Notes under the pieces: generated by a model | What the model was told of the DNA's origin: nothing | What the model saw: the letters and a program-made list of their open reading frames with translations, nothing else | The model's database searches: none | In this document: positions 38,701 through 49,783 of the stretch, piece after piece | How the letters are laid out: the number at the start of each line of letters is the position of its first letter | Position numbering within the stretch: position 1 is the stretch's first letter | Program-made: the position numbers and the translations under genes | Assembly: GCA_035384965.1 (NCBI GenBank) | Contig: DAOOJE010000004.1 | Location: 62,001-126,000, forward strand | DNA: 64,000 nt | Reading direction: 5' to 3' | Origin: JAAYVZ01 sp035384965 | GTDB lineage: Bacteria > Acidobacteriota > Thermoanaerobaculia > Thermoanaerobaculales > Thermoanaerobaculaceae

Positions 38701-40187
38701 GCGCCGGGCCGGCCGCGCACCGTGCCGGCCACGCGGTCGACGCTCACCACCGGGTCGAGCTCGCGGATGCGCCCGGTCGAGTAGCGCCCGGCCAGCATCT
38801 CGAGCACGAGGTCGAACTGCCGGCGCGGCAGGTTGCGGTACGGGTAGGCCCGGCGCAGCAGCGCGAAAAGCTCGTTCACGCTCCACGTCTCGGAGGCAGT
38901 GGCCGAGACCACGACCTGGGCCAGCACGTCGAGCGCCCCGGCGATCGGCCGCAGCGGCTCGATTTCCCCCGCCGCCACGGCCCCGGCGACCACCGCCGCA
39001 TCGAGGAGGTCGCGCGCGAACAGCGGCATGAACCGCGCCCGCGCCACCCCGCCCACGGTGTGCCCGGCGCGGCCGATCCGCTGCGCCGCCGAGGCCAGCG
39101 AGTGCGGCGTCTGCACCAGCACCACCTCGTCGAGGGCACCGACGTCGATCCCCAGCTCGAGCGAGCTGGTGGCGACGATCCCGCGCAGCGCACCGGCCTT
39201 GAGGCGCTCCTCCACGACCTGGCGGATCTCGCGGGCGAGCGAGCCGTGGTGCGAGTACACGAGCTCGCCGCCGGCCGCGTCGTTGAGGAAGCGCGTGAGC
39301 TTCTCGACAAGGCGCCGCGAGTTGCCGAACACCAGCGTCGAGCGGTTGGCGCGCACCCGGTCGAGCACCTCGCCGACCAGCGCCTCCCAGTACTCGGGAC
39401 TCGCCTCGTCGGCGTCCTCGACTCCCGCCGCGGGGAAGCTGACCTTCAGGTCGTAGCGCTTGCGCTCGCCGCTCGCGAGCACCCGCACCGGGCGGGGCAG
39501 CGGCGGTGCCAGGGGGTCGTCCCCGGCGGGCGCCGCGCCGCCCACCCACCGCGCCACCTCGTCGAGCGGGCGCACCGTCGCCGAGAGCGCCACGCGCTGC
39601 ACCTCGCCTGCGAGGCGAACGAGCCGCTCCACCGCGGTGATGAGGTGCACCCCACGCTTGGACTCGAGGACCGCGTGCACCTCGTCGAGGATCACGCACC
39701 GCACGCCCACGAGCCCCCCCCGGCCGCCCTCCGAGGTGAGGAGGATGTTGAGGCTCTCCGGCGTGGTGATGAGGATCTCCGGCGGCCGGCGCGTCATGCG
39801 GCGCCGCTCCTCGGTGGGGGTGTCGCCGCTGCGCGTCAACACCCGCACCGCCGGTGTGGCGATCCCAGCCGCCTCGAACCGCTCGCCGAGCTCGGCGAGC
39901 GGGCGCAGGAGGTTACGGCGCACGTCGGCGCCGAGCGCCCGCAGCGGCGAGACGTACAGCACCCGCGTCGCCTCCCCCGGCCAGGCGCCGGTGAGCAGGT
40001 GGTCGAGCGCGAACAAGAACGCCGCCAGCGTCTTGCCCGACCCGGTCGGGGCCGCGACCAGCACGTGTTCCCCCGCCGCGATCGCCGGCCACGCCAGCAC
40101 CTGCGCCTCGGTCGGCTCCCCGAGCCGCTCCGAAAACCACGTCCGGACCACCGGGTGGAACAGCCGCAGGGGATCGGAGCCGGTCAT
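35712..40187 (-). CDS. lhr: Full-length Lhr-type ATP-dependent helicase
   Basis: This 1491-residue superfamily-2 helicase of the Lhr (large helicase-related) group is involved in DNA repair. It has Walker A APTGSGKT at 46-53, TTPESLNILL, the DEVH box in VILDEVHAVLESKRG, SATVRPLDEV, and the C-terminal helicase motifs TSSLELGIDVG and QRIGRAGH. After the helicase core come the winged-helix region and a long C-terminal domain, as in E. coli Lhr (about 1540 residues) rather than the short Lhr-Core. ATG 40187 begins just before the conserved domain; longer extensions run into the intergenic region. It is a single gene with no partner on the same strand nearby. Confidence 0.93.
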   Translation of the reverse strand: MTGSDPLRLFHPVVRTWFSERLGEPTEAQVLAWPAIAAGEHVLVAAPTGSGKTLAAFLFALDHLLTGAWPGEATRVLYVSPLRALGADVRRNLLRPLAELGERFEAAGIATPAVRVLTRSGDTPTEERRRMTRRPPEILITTPESLNILLTSEGGRGGLVGVRCVILDEVHAVLESKRGVHLITAVERLVRLAGEVQRVALSATVRPLDEVARWVGGAAPAGDDPLAPPLPRPVRVLASGERKRYDLKVSFPAAGVEDADEASPEYWEALVGEVLDRVRANRSTLVFGNSRRLVEKLTRFLNDAAGGELVYSHHGSLAREIRQVVEERLKAGALRGIVATSSLELGIDVGALDEVVLVQTPHSLASAAQRIGRAGHTVGGVARARFMPLFARDLLDAAVVAGAVAAGEIEPLRPIAGALDVLAQVVVSATASETWSVNELFALLRRAYPYRNLPRRQFDLVLEMLAGRYSTGRIRELDPVVSVDRVAGTVRGRPGAARRVYASAGTIPDRGYFRLRLADTRALLGELDEEFVWERAVGDSFCFGVRTYRIVQVTDSDVLVRPASGPAGLAPFWRADERDRPFERAEKVARFLEQVEPRLGDPDLPERLAADGRLTPGAARALQRWLVGQRDATGKLPHLHRVVVEHVADPQQPGPAGQVVIHTFWGGKVNRPFALALQAAWSERHGGELSVIHDDDCLIVAPPNDVDAGELLRLVRPESLEELLRSRLEATGFWGARFRAAAGTALLLPRAGFGRRTPLWLTRQRAKELLAAVRGFADFPIVLEAWRSCLEDDCDLEALRRLLVELGSGAIEVHEVRTDHPSPFASQVLWRRTNQLMYEDDASAAEGGSCTRRDLLAELLQSSHLRPRLAPGLVETFRRKLQRVFPGYAPRTAAELCDLVEERVLLTPAAWHELGEAVAHDTGRAVAELVAELGERVVGVRAPGVSEGAVCALQAVPRVLRALGLEPVNGELLEPDLAMPAPPPTLAALARLWDEEPDAGETLEGLVGDLLRSHGPVPLAALPAVLGLDDPRLEEAVATLRDGGQVIVDELVAGAAGAEVCDAGNLERLLRLQRAAARPHLEPLPLAALAAFLADWQGLGTLAPGVEGLKEGLERLWGYPALAHVWEEEILPARLEGYQPAWLDALFAETELAWAGCGHERLAFLLPADRELVLEAGDDPELEAALAEVRALFPGGAGRFTLAELAAHTGLASAELTRRLWRLAWLGLVTNDGFAAVRRGIESGFEPATGEPAHGHGARRRLRFAQWQGTRPFVGSWLPTLPAPAEDDPLAAEELVRDRARLLLQRYGVVFRELVARELPALQWGRIVRALRLMELGGEAVGGPFFDGIGGLQLASPAAVRRLERGVVTDRVVAIPALDPASPCGLGLAGLPKLPRRAAGNWTVWHGPRLVAAIERRGAALTIHVGPDHPALPAYLGVLKLLLGRGMRPLRAITVETINGEPAATSPYRPALAALAQAVTHGGGLRLLRRW

Positions 40188-40367
40188 CGCCACCGTAGCG
40201 TAGGCAGCCGCGCGGCGCAGGTCAAAGCCCTCTCGCCCACCCGGCCCCGGAGGGAAACGGCGCCCGCCCGTCGCCGCCCGAGTCGCACACACTGCAGCCT
40301 GCACCCGATCCGCCCGGCCCGGGCCGCAAACCACTTCTGGCGTGCCGGACAGCTCGAGGTGCGGGCT

Positions 40368-40643
40368 AGGAGTCTGTCGGAGAAAGCGGAGGGCCCGCGT
40401 TGCGGGCGCCGTGGGGCCAGATGCAAGGCGGAGCGCCGAAGGCGATGTGCTCCATCGGCGAGGCGCGACAACGCCGCAGATGGCCCCACGCCGCCCGCAA
40501 CCCGAAGGGCGCAGGGGGGTTGCCGGCCGCATGCGGCGTTGCTCGTCGGCTGCGATGCTCCTGCATCGCCTGCCTCCTCGCGCCTTGCCTGCCCCCGGCA
40601 AGCCCCCTGCGCGCGGACCCTCCCATTTCTCCGACAGGCTCCT
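40368..40643. mobile_element. 276-bp structured inverted-repeat element (MITE-like), no coding capacity
   Basis: The 604-bp gap at 40188-40791 holds this element and otherwise nothing I recognise. Its ends are inverted repeats: 40368-40385 (AGGAGTCTGTCGGAGAAA) and 40626-40643 match at 17 of 18. Inside are two long stems. Stem A pairs 40400-40419 with 40481-40500 (19 of 20). Stem B pairs 40509-40526 with 40595-40612 (17 of 18). Each encloses smaller hairpins, for example GCGATGC/GCATCGC at about 40552-40569. CCCGAAGGG sits between the two stems. There is no open frame of note. The layout fits a non-autonomous mobile element or a structured RNA/DNA element. GCTCGAGG occurs near both ends (40352 and 40645) but at unequal distance, so a target duplication is not shown. 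Confidence 0.7.
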
Positions 40644-40791
40644 CGCTCGAGGCCGGCGAGTTCGACCCTCCCGGCGGCTCGGCGAGGCGGTCCGCGAGAG
40701 GAAGGCTGTTCACCGCAGGTGGCCGGCTCGGGATCGCCTGCAATTGCGAGTGGAACGCGGTACCCTAGGGGAAGGCGGCGGCGGAGGTCGC

Positions 40792-41589
40792 ATGGCGGGA
40801 CCGAGCGGTGGCTGGACTCGGCTCACACCGCGAATGGCCGAGGTGGCGAGGCGGGTGGTGGCGGAAGAGGGCAAGGCGCGCGAGCACGTCGTCGTCGCCC
40901 TCTCCGGCGCGCATGCCTTCGGGTTTCCCTCCCCCGACAGCGGCCTCGACCTCAAGGCCGTACACGCGGCCCCCTCCACGGCGTGGCTCGGATTGCGGCC
41001 GCCCCAGCTCAGCCATGATCGGGACGGCACTCTCGAGGGCGTCGAGATCGACTACACCTCCAACGAGATCGGTCAGGTCCTCGAGGGCGTGCTGAAAGGC
41101 AACGGCAGCTTTCTCGAGCGCCTGCTGGGCGAGACCGTACTGGCGGCCTCGCCGGAGCTGCGGGGGCTTGCACCCCTGGTGCGGCGAGCGCTGAGCCGCC
41201 GCTTCCACCGCCACTACCGGGGCCTCGCCCAGCGGCACCTGCGCGAGCTCGAGCAGCGGCCGACCGTCAGGGGGCTGCTGTACGTGCTGCGCGCTGCCGT
41301 GACCGGCACTCACCTTCTGCGCACGGGCGAGATGGTGGTGGACGTCACCGCCCTGCTCGCGGACTACGGGCTGGGCAAGGCCAACGAGCTGGTCGAGCGC
41401 AAGCTGGCCGGTGAGCACGTCGAGCTGGGAGCCGGAGAGCTGGGGCGCTGGAAGGAGCCTCTCTCGGACCTGCTGGCCGGCCTCGAGGTGGCGGCGGCCA
41501 CGTCATGCCTGCCGGACGAGCCTGGCAACGAGCCCGAGCTCGAGGAGTGGCTGCGCAGCTTCCGCCTTTCCCGGCTGACACCCACGTAG
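40792..41589 (+). CDS. Nucleotidyltransferase-fold protein (YcgL/COG3541-like) with an altered catalytic motif
   Basis: This 265-residue protein has the DNA-polymerase-beta-type nucleotidyltransferase opening SGAHAFGFPSPDSGLDLKAVH at about 38-58. Relatives usually have an Asp where Gly51 stands (PDSDxDLK), giving the two metal-binding aspartates; here only Asp53 remains in that pair, so catalysis may be lost or changed. The rest is helical (HYRGLAQRHLREL, YVLRAAVTGTHLLRTGE), like the C-terminal domain of this family. ATG 40792 has GGAGG 5 nt upstream. It stands alone between the inverted-repeat element and heme A synthase. The substrate is unknown. Confidence 0.78.
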   Translation: MAGPSGGWTRLTPRMAEVARRVVAEEGKAREHVVVALSGAHAFGFPSPDSGLDLKAVHAAPSTAWLGLRPPQLSHDRDGTLEGVEIDYTSNEIGQVLEGVLKGNGSFLERLLGETVLAASPELRGLAPLVRRALSRRFHRHYRGLAQRHLRELEQRPTVRGLLYVLRAAVTGTHLLRTGEMVVDVTALLADYGLGKANELVERKLAGEHVELGAGELGRWKEPLSDLLAGLEVAAATSCLPDEPGNEPELEEWLRSFRLSRLTPT

Positions 41590-41629
41590 CGCCGGCGGAG
41601 CACTGCGATACTGACCGCGGAGAAGGGCA

Positions 41630-42955
41630 ATGCACGCGAGCGAGCAGCGGCGAGGCGGAGACAACAGCGGCGTGATCCTGACGGTGGGCTTCGGCACGAC
41701 GGTGGCGATGTGGGTGGCCGGCTACCTGCTCCGCCTCCCCGGCGTCGAGGTGGCGCCGGCCGTCGTCGGCCCGGTGCTGGTGGCGTTGCTGATCGGCGGC
41801 GGGGGGGTGGCGGCCTGGTTCGGCCGTCGCGGGTGGCGCAGCGGTCTGTGGGCCGGCGCGCTGGCCTCGCTGCTGAACCTGCTCGTCCTTGGCAGCCTCC
41901 TGGCAGCCCCGGAGCCAAACCGGCTGCGGCCCTCGGCCCTGCTGTGGCTGCCAGGCTCCCTCCTGCTCGGGGCGGGCCTCGGCGCCCTCGGCGGCGCGCT
42001 CGGCGCGCGCTGGCGCCGCACCCTGCGCGCCGGGCCGAGCTGGAACGGCGCCTTCGCCGCGGTCGCCGCGGCGGCGACGCTGGCGTTGCTCGCGGTGGGC
42101 GGGCTGGTCACCAGCCACGGCGCCGGACTGGCCGTAGTCGACTGGCCCAACTCCTTTGGCTACAACATGTTTCTCTATCCGCTCTCACGCATGACAGGAG
42201 GCGTTTATTTCGAGCACGCACACCGCCTGTTCGGCTCGCTGGTCGGGCTCACGACCGTCGTGCTGGCAGTCCGCCTGTGGGTCGTCGAACGGCGCCGGAG
42301 CGTGCGCTGGCTTAGCCTCGCGGCCGCCGTCATGGTGTCGGTGCAGGGGGTGCTGGGCGGCCTGCGGGTGACGGGGACCCTCACTCTCTCGACCGACGCT
42401 GCCGCCATGGCCCCTTCGACCGGGCTCGCCGCGGTGCACGGCGTGCTCGGACAGCTCTTCTTTGCGACGCTGGTGGGGCTCGCCGTGCTCACCTCGCGGA
42501 CCTGGACAACCGGGGGATGCGCCGGGACGGTCCCGGTGCCCGCCGCCGACCGCCTGTTGACTGTCGGGCTGGCCGGCGCCGTGGTGGTCCAGCTCGTGCT
42601 CGGCGCGCTCCAGCGGCACCTCGCCACCGGGCTGCTGGTGCACATCACGATGGCTGCCGCCCTGGCGGCGCTCGCCGCGGCGGCAGGTGGCCGCCTCGCG
42701 AGCCTCGGCCCGCCGGCCGCCCCTCTCCCCGCCTGGGGCACCGCGCTGCTGGTGGTGGCCGTCGCCCAGATCCTGCTCGGCCTCGCGGCGCTTGCGGCCG
42801 TCGGCGGTCTCGACGCGGAGGCGCCTCGGGCGGGGTGGCGAGCGATCGTCACCACCCTCCACCAGACGACCGGCGCGATCCTGCTGGGCACCGCGGTAGT
42901 CACGGCGCTGCTCGCGCACAGGCAGCCGAGGACGCCAGGCTCGTCCGGCCCGTGA
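41630..42955 (+). CDS. ctaA: Heme A synthase (COX15/CtaA family)
   Basis: This 441-residue integral membrane enzyme should oxidise heme O to heme A for cytochrome c oxidase. The conserved core starts near 135 and has the heme-ligand histidines in FEHAHRLFGSLVG (about 195), LAAVHGVLGQLFF, GLLVHITMA and TTLHQTTGAILLG. It has about eight core helices. Residues 1-130 add about four extra hydrophobic helices not found in usual CtaA (about 300-350 residues). ATG 41630 has AGAAGG upstream. Its stop codon abuts the stop of the convergent secreted-protein gene with no gap. Confidence 0.88.
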   Translation: MHASEQRRGGDNSGVILTVGFGTTVAMWVAGYLLRLPGVEVAPAVVGPVLVALLIGGGGVAAWFGRRGWRSGLWAGALASLLNLLVLGSLLAAPEPNRLRPSALLWLPGSLLLGAGLGALGGALGARWRRTLRAGPSWNGAFAAVAAAATLALLAVGGLVTSHGAGLAVVDWPNSFGYNMFLYPLSRMTGGVYFEHAHRLFGSLVGLTTVVLAVRLWVVERRRSVRWLSLAAAVMVSVQGVLGGLRVTGTLTLSTDAAAMAPSTGLAAVHGVLGQLFFATLVGLAVLTSRTWTTGGCAGTVPVPAADRLLTVGLAGAVVVQLVLGALQRHLATGLLVHITMAAALAALAAAAGGRLASLGPPAAPLPAWGTALLVVAVAQILLGLAALAAVGGLDAEAPRAGWRAIVTTLHQTTGAILLGTAVVTALLAHRQPRTPGSSGP

Positions 42956-43681
42956 TCAGCGCGACCCGGCGCGCTTGATCATGGCGTCGAGCACCGCCTT
43001 GGACACCCCCTGCTGCTTGAGCTTGATCAGGGCTTCGGGCGAGACGTCGAGCGCCTCGCTCGGCGCCTGCTGGATCTTGGCGATGACCAGCTCGTCCCCC
43101 AGCTCGGCCCGCAGCATGCTCAGCACCGCCTCGTTGGTGAGCGGCTTTTCCCGGGGCTCTTCCGCCCTCTTCGAGGACTTGGAGGGCCTGGAGGACCCGC
43201 GGCGTTCCTCGCCGTTGCGCTCGCGCTCGGCGGCTGCCGCGAGCCGCTCCTTGGCCTTGTTGATGCCGTCCTTGAAGCAGGGGTTCCACTCCGCGCGCTT
43301 GAACGAGGCCTTGGTCGGAATGCACTCGACTTCACAGCAGTCGTAGGTGAACGTCAGCAGGTCCTCGGGGTCCATCCACGCGTCATCCATGAGCGCCGAG
43401 TCGGGCTTCGGGTAAAGCACGCGGACGCGGCCGCCCTCCTCGAAGAACTCGTAGGTCGTGGCGATGAACTCCTTGTGGAAGCCGGCCACGGCCTCACCCC
43501 GCTTGAAGGTGCGCTTGACCTTGGACGAGGACTTGCTCTCGTAGCCGGGCGCCCCGTCCCGGATCACCAGCGCCCCCTCGCCTTTGCGCTGGACCACGAC
43601 CGGCTCGTCCCACTGGGCCCCCGCAGCACCGGCGACGAGCACACCAGCGAGCGCCATGGCTGCCGTTCGACTCCAGCTCAT
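42956..43681 (-). CDS. Secreted protein with a C-terminal GV-repeat module, unknown function
   Basis: This 241-residue exported protein has a signal peptide at 1-23 (AALAGVLVAGAAGAQ type), a central beta-rich region with six scattered Cys/acidic motifs (FTYDCCEVECIPTK) and a charged Arg/Glu/Ser linker. It ends in a helical module at about 180-238: LTNEAVLSMLRAELGDELVI, then DVSPEALIKLKQQGVSKAVL. The same module occurs twice in the secreted protein at 49784-50650. ATG 43681 has GGGGGAGGG upstream. It lies 81 bp downstream of atpC on the same strand and may be transcribed with the ATP synthase operon. I do not recognise the function. Confidence 0.75.
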   Translation of the reverse strand: MSWSRTAAMALAGVLVAGAAGAQWDEPVVVQRKGEGALVIRDGAPGYESKSSSKVKRTFKRGEAVAGFHKEFIATTYEFFEEGGRVRVLYPKPDSALMDDAWMDPEDLLTFTYDCCEVECIPTKASFKRAEWNPCFKDGINKAKERLAAAAERERNGEERRGSSRPSKSSKRAEEPREKPLTNEAVLSMLRAELGDELVIAKIQQAPSEALDVSPEALIKLKQQGVSKAVLDAMIKRAGSR

Positions 43682-43762
43682 GGGAGACCCTCCCCCGCCC
43701 TCATTGTAGCGACACCCCGGCGCCACGCGCGCCCGGTCCCCGGTGCGGCGACCCGCAGCTGC

Positions 43763-44160
43763 TCAGGAGCTGGTCGCGGCGAGGCGCGCCTCGGCGGCCT
43801 CGAGCCGCGCCCGCACGATGGGGGCCGCCTCGGCCGCGGCACCGGCGAGCGCCTCCCGGGCCGCGGCCAGCTCGGCGAGCGCGGCGGCGCGGTCGATCTC
43901 CTCGGCGAGCGCGGCACCGTCGGCCAGCACCGTCACCTCGTCCTCCCGCACCTCGGCGAAACCGCCGAACACGGCGACCCGCCGCGCGGTGCCGTGCGAC
44001 AGGAACCCGAGGACGCCGGTGCGCAGGGCGGTGATGAGAGCGGCGTGGCCGGGCAGGACGCCGAGCTCGCCGAGCGCGCCGGGCAGCGACACCACCTCGG
44101 CGTCGGTTTCCACCAGCACCCGCTCCGGGCTCACCACCCGCAGGCGCAGACGGGGCCCGC

Positions 44161-44164
<4 letters not shown>
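43763..44164 (-). CDS. atpC: F1 ATP synthase epsilon subunit
   Basis: This 133-residue central-stalk subunit couples rotation to catalysis. The N-terminal beta-sandwich shows LRLRVVSPERVLVETDAEVV, LPGALGELGVLPGHAALI and VAVFGGFAEVREDEVTVLAD. The C-terminal part is an Ala/Glu-rich helical hairpin (about 85-130). The GTG at 44164 overlaps the atpD stop (GTGA), so translation is coupled. It is the last gene of the ATP synthase operon. Confidence 0.93.
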
Positions 44165-45612
<1,448 letters not shown>

Positions 45613-45621
45613 TGCCAACTC

Positions 45622-46471
45622 CTACCTCTCGGCCAGCGCCTGGGCGCCGGACACGATCTCGATCAGCTCCTTGGTGATGGACGCCTGCCGCAGGCGGTTG
45701 TAGGTGAGCGTCAGGCGGTCGATCATCTCGGCGGCGTTCTTGGACGCTGCGTCCATGGCCGTCATGCGCGCCGCGTGCTCGGCCGCGGCCGAGTCGAGCA
45801 TGGTGCGGAGCACGCCGAACTGCAGGTGGCGCGGGAGCAGCTGGTGAAGCAGCGACGGCGCGGTGGGCTCCAGCAGGACCTGCGCGGGGGTCTCGCCGCT
45901 GCCGAGGCCGCCCGTCTCCACCGGCAGCCAGCGCTCCACCGTCACCCTCTGCAGGATGACGGATCGGAACTGGTTGTAGACGAGGTACACCGCGTCGGTC
46001 TGCCGGCGGGCGAAGCGATCCGCGAGGGTGCGGGCGAACTCGCGCGCAGCTTCGGCCGAGGGGTTCCGCATTGCGTCGGCGTGGTGAGCCGTCACCGCGA
46101 CCCCGCGGGCCCGGAAGAAGTCAGCGCCCTTGCGGCCGACGAGGATCAGGTCCACCCGCTCCCAGCCGCGACGCAGCAGCAGGTAGGTTTCCCGCAGCAC
46201 GTTGGCGTTGAAGGCGCCGCACAACCCCTTGTCGCCGGTGAAGGTCACGAGGGTGACGTGCCGCTCCTCCCTGCGTTCGAGCAGGGGGTGCGAGGCGGCG
46301 GGCAGGCGGGCCACCAGCGAGGCGAGCATGCCCTGCAGGGCCGCGGCGTACGGCCGCGCCTCGATGATGCGCTGCTGGGCCCGGCGGAGCTTGGCCGCCG
46401 CCACCATCTTCATGGCCTTGGTGATCTGCTGGGTCGACTTGACCGAGCGGATCCGCCGCCGCAGGTCGGCC

Positions 46472-46482
<11 letters not shown>
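45622..46482 (-). CDS. atpG: F1 ATP synthase gamma subunit
   Basis: This 286-residue central shaft of F1 begins PSKADLRRRIRSVKSTQQIT KAMKMVAAAK in the family pattern (first 20 shown as a block) and ends with ASKNAAEMIDRLTLTYNRLR and ITKELIEIVSGAQAL. The start is a TTG at 46482: it is the only codon that gives the family N-terminus, and GGAGG lies 7 nt upstream. The start overlaps the end of atpA by 11 bp. The rare start codon may set its lower dose relative to alpha and beta (one gamma per three each), which is inference. Confidence 0.96.
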
Positions 46483-48007
<1,525 letters not shown>

Positions 48008-48019
48008 GCGTTCGCGCTC

Positions 48020-48565
48020 CTAGGTGTGATCGGCGCCGGCTGCGAAGCGGCGCAGTTGGGCGTCCAGGGAGCCGTCCCAGACCCGGCTACCGACGCGGAC
48101 GACGAAACCCGCCAGCAGCTCGGGCCTGACCTCGGCGGCGAGCTCGACCCGCGCCCCGACGAGGCTGCTCATGGAGGCGGCCAGCGCCGCCACCTGCCCC
48201 GGCTCGAGAGGCGCCGGCACCTGCACCTTGCCGCGCTGCAGCCCCTCCTTGCGGTCGGTCATCTCGCCGAGCACGGCCGCCACCTCCGGGAGCAGGCGCA
48301 GCCGCAGGTGCTCGGTCATGAGCAGCACCAGACGCGCCGTCTCGGCCCGCAGCTCGAGCGCCCGGGCCAGGGTGGCGGCGAGTTCCTTTTTGCGGGCGAG
48401 GGGCACCGGGGGGACCTCGAACGCCTTGAGCAGCCGCGGCTCCCGGCGGAAAACCTCGCCGGCCGCAGTCAGCTCGGCCTCGGCCTTGCGCAAGGCAGAG
48501 ACGCCTTCCTTCTCGATGACGGCGAACAGCGCCGCCGCGTACGGGCGGGCGATGCGGCGGCTCAT
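48020..48565 (-). CDS. atpH: F1 ATP synthase delta subunit
   Basis: This 181-residue peripheral-stalk subunit links F1 to the b subunits. It shows the family start IARPYAAALFAVIEKEG, the mid helices LLLMTEHLRLRLLPEVAAVL and the C-terminal VRVGSRVWDGSLDAQLRRF. Its ATG at 48565 overlaps the atpF stop by 4 bp. Confidence 0.95.
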   Translation of the reverse strand: MSRRIARPYAAALFAVIEKEGVSALRKAEAELTAAGEVFRREPRLLKAFEVPPVPLARKKELAATLARALELRAETARLVLLMTEHLRLRLLPEVAAVLGEMTDRKEGLQRGKVQVPAPLEPGQVAALAASMSSLVGARVELAAEVRPELLAGFVVRVGSRVWDGSLDAQLRRFAAGADHT

Positions 48566-49149
48566 TGCCGGCCTCCCTGCTGCAGCCGCTCGAGGGTCGC
48601 GTTGAAGATGCGCTCCCGGTCCTCGGGACCGAGCTCGCGAGCCAGCAGCTCGCGGGCCAGCTGCACCGCGGTCTCCGAGGCTTCCCTGGCGAGCTGGGTG
48701 TGCGCCGCCTCGATCCGCCGCGCCGCTTCCTGCTCCACCTGTGCCAGGAACCTCGCTGCCTCGCTCTCCCCCTGCTGCGCGAGCGCCTCGCGCTCCCGCT
48801 CGCCGTCCCGGCGCAGCCGCTCGCGCAAGCTCGCGATCTCCTCCTGCAGCCCGGCCACTCGCGCTTCCATTTCCTGCCGCAGCTCAGCCGCCTCGGCGCG
48901 CTGGCGAGTCGCCTCGGCGAGCTGCTGCGCGATGCTCTCGCGGCGACTCGCGAAGAAGCTCCGCAGGGGTTTCCGCAGGAGGTAGGCGAGGCCGCCGAAG
49001 AAGAGCACGAAGTTGAAGGTCTTCCAGAAGACCGGAGGGAGGCCCCAGACCGTCTCGGGCCCGCCGGCACCGCCGGAAGCCCAGGCGGGGGCGGTCGCGG
49101 CGAGGCAGGCCAGGAAGGCGCACACCCGGGCGAACCTGGGGGCGCTCAT
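48562..49149 (-). CDS. atpF: F0 ATP synthase b subunit with signal-like N-terminal extension
   Basis: This 195-residue peripheral-stalk subunit has a single membrane helix at about 40-60 (FWKTFNFVLFFGGLAYLLRK) and a long Arg/Glu/Ala coiled coil to the C-terminus. Ahead of the helix is a second hydrophobic stretch that looks like a cleavable signal peptide (ARVCAFLACLAATAPAWASG), absent from the classic E. coli b subunit. ATG 49149 overlaps the stop of the b' gene (ATGA). Confidence 0.92.
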   Translation of the reverse strand: MSAPRFARVCAFLACLAATAPAWASGGAGGPETVWGLPPVFWKTFNFVLFFGGLAYLLRKPLRSFFASRRESIAQQLAEATRQRAEAAELRQEMEARVAGLQEEIASLRERLRRDGEREREALAQQGESEAARFLAQVEQEAARRIEAAHTQLAREASETAVQLARELLARELGPEDRERIFNATLERLQQGGRQ

Positions 49150-49580
49150 CCGCGCACGCTCCGGCCGAGCACCTGCGACGCCAGCTCGCGGGCGAGCTGG
49201 GCGGTCTGGGCCTTCAGGCCCGCCCGCGCGGCGGCCGCGGCTTCGTCGAGCTCGGTCGCCAGCCCTGACAGGCGCTGCTGCGCCAGTGTCCTGGCGGCGT
49301 CGAGGCGGGCCCGGCGGCTCGTCTCGCCCTCGGCGCGCAGCGCAGCGCGCTCGCGGGTGGCCTCGATGGCGGCTGCCGCGAGTTCGTGCTCGCTCGCAGC
49401 GACCGCCTGCTGGAGCTGCGCTCGCGACGCCTCGAGATCCTGCCTCGCACCGCGCACCTGCTGCTCCCGCTGGTCGAGGATGCGGAGCAACGGGCGCACG
49501 AGCTGTGTCGAGACGACGAAGAACACCGCCCAGAAGCAGAGCATGATGAAGAGCAAGGACAGATCTGGCGGTGTGATCAC
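49146..49580 (-). CDS. atpF': F0 ATP synthase b' subunit
   Basis: This 144-residue b-type subunit has an N-terminal membrane helix at about 8-30 (LSLLFIMLCFWAVFFVVSTQ) followed by an Ala/Arg/Glu coiled coil. Together with atpF it forms a b/b' heterodimer stalk. GTG 49580 is supported by GGGGGAGG about 6 nt upstream. It is the first gene of the operon. The subunits a (atpB) and c (atpE) are not in the window. Confidence 0.9.
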   Translation of the reverse strand: MITPPDLSLLFIMLCFWAVFFVVSTQLVRPLLRILDQREQQVRGARQDLEASRAQLQQAVAASEHELAAAAIEATRERAALRAEGETSRRARLDAARTLAQQRLSGLATELDEAAAAARAGLKAQTAQLARELASQVLGRSVRG

Positions 49581-49642
49581 TCTGACCTCCCCCGAGGCGG
49601 GGTCGCACCCGGCGCTGCTACCGCAGCCGGTCGCGGGCGCTC

Positions 49643-49672
49643 ACGGTACCAAGGGCTGCCCGCCCGGGTCAA
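49643..49672 (-). promoter_or_regulatory. Candidate promoter of the ATP synthase operon
   Basis: On the minus strand TTGACC (49672-49667) and TACCGT (49648-49643) are 18 nt apart, about 63 nt before the atpF' start. The -35 matches the consensus at five of six positions; the -10 is weaker. The 203-bp gap 49581-49783 otherwise holds only a small CTCGC/GCGAG hairpin near 49690. Confidence 0.45.
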
Positions 49673-49783
49673 CCGACGCGAACCACTGACTCGCAACGCG
49701 AGCCAGCTTTCAGCTCTTCCCGACCTTCAGGCGGCAGGCTCCGCCGGCGGCGCGGGGTGGGTGTCCGGGCCGGACTCGCGGGC

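Noticed and set aside
40352..40652. GCTCGAGG at both sides of the 276-bp element as a target-site duplication
   Set aside because: The copies are 8 nt and 1 nt from the element ends and the octamer is common in such GC-rich DNA, so it is not good evidence.
40342..40790. Open frames running through the inverted-repeat element, including one that continues into the nucleotidyltransferase frame and one that extends the Lhr N-terminus
   Set aside because: They have no domain match, run across hairpins and inverted repeats, and the real genes have well-placed starts (40187 and 40792 with Shine-Dalgarno).
49680..49710. CTCGC/GCGAG hairpin as terminator of the secreted-protein gene
   Set aside because: A 5-bp stem far from the stop and without a T-tract is too weak to call.
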